A stretch of DNA of 5,507 bases from Aliterella sp. RAGGC_92 (GTDB taxonomy: Bacteria; Cyanobacteriota; Cyanobacteriia; Cyanobacteriales; Chroococcidiopsidaceae). Shown here one piece after another: positions 5,377 through 5,507 of the stretch. Position numbers and translations under genes: made by a program. The notes under the pieces were generated by a model. The model worked only from the letters and a program-made list of their open reading frames with translations. It did not search any database and was not told the origin of the DNA. The DNA is taken from the NCBI GenBank assembly GCA_030826005.1, contig JAPJOW010000065.1, positions 1 to 5,507 on the forward strand. Direction: 5' to 3'. The stretch's first letter is position 1, and each line of letters starts with the position of its first letter.

Positions 5377-5507
5377 TTACAGTTCTTCAGATGCTTCGCT
5401 ATCACTACTTTCAAGTTCTGGATCTGCACTTTCCAATTCTGCCTCGTCGCTGCTTTCAAGTTCTGGATCTGCACTTTCCAATTCTGCCTCGTCGCTGCTT
5501 TCAAGTT
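5377..5507 (-). CDS. 3' end of an unidentified gene with a repetitive acidic C-terminal tail (partial)
   Basis: Only the last 42 codons and the TAA stop (5377-5379) are inside the window; the 5' part runs off the right edge. The visible protein is two perfect copies of the 15-residue unit LESSDEAELESADPE followed by LESSDSEASEEL at the carboxyl end. It consists mostly of Glu, Asp, Ser, Leu and Ala, has no basic residue, and must be strongly negative and probably disordered. The frame is supported by being open through the repeats, by 45-bp periodicity (a multiple of three) and by a hairpin after the stop. The function of the main body cannot be inferred. It precedes the protease operon on the same strand by 79 nt. 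The tail resembles in composition, not in unit, the acidic insert of the larger trypsin-like protease. Confidence 0.72.
   Translation of the reverse strand, partial: LESSDEAELESADPELESSDEAELESADPELESSDSEASEEL
5408..5507 (-). repeat. Perfect 45-bp tandem repeat encoding an acidic tail
   Basis: Two complete, identical 45-bp copies (5408-5452 and 5453-5497) are followed by the first 10 bases of a third at the window edge. The array therefore continues beyond 5507. Each copy encodes 15 residues, so gain or loss of copies keeps the frame. Complete identity between copies indicates recent expansion by slippage or recombination. Confidence 0.93.

Overview
The window most likely comes from a cyanobacterial chromosome. 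The octamer GCGATCGC (HIP1), which is strongly over-represented in many cyanobacteria, occurs four times (1624-1631, 3082-3089, 4012-4019, 4994-5001), where chance would give about 0.1. The protein types fit too: secreted subtilisin with VCBS/FG-GAP-type repeats, and secreted trypsin-like proteins. The sequence does not fix the genus.

All supported genes lie on the minus strand, so transcription runs from high to low coordinates. In that order the window holds: (1) the 3' end of an unidentified gene (5377 to beyond 5507) whose product ends in an acidic tail made of perfect 45-bp repeats; (2) a short gap with a bidirectional terminator-like hairpin overlapped by a candidate promoter; (3) a compact trypsin-like (PA clan) protease with an N-terminal membrane segment (4482-5297); (4) only 2 nt further on, a second, larger trypsin-like protease with a signal peptide, an acidic low-complexity insert and a distinctive C-terminal tail (3064-4479); (5) a 200-nt gap with a weak terminator and a candidate promoter; (6) a large secreted subtilisin-family (S8) protease with a propeptide, a PPC-like beta domain and five C-terminal VCBS-like repeats (332-2863); (7) a 331-nt stretch with no intact gene, which contains a decayed copy of the C-terminal tail of gene 4.

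The three complete genes all encode exported or membrane-anchored serine proteases with intact catalytic triads, from two unrelated clans. The two trypsin-like genes almost certainly form a translationally coupled operon. The subtilisin gene probably has its own promoter. The remnant at 145-315 shows that the trypsin-like family was once present in one more copy here, so the cluster was shaped by duplication and loss. A protease cascade or shared extracytoplasmic role is plausible but is inference only; no substrate can be read from the sequence.
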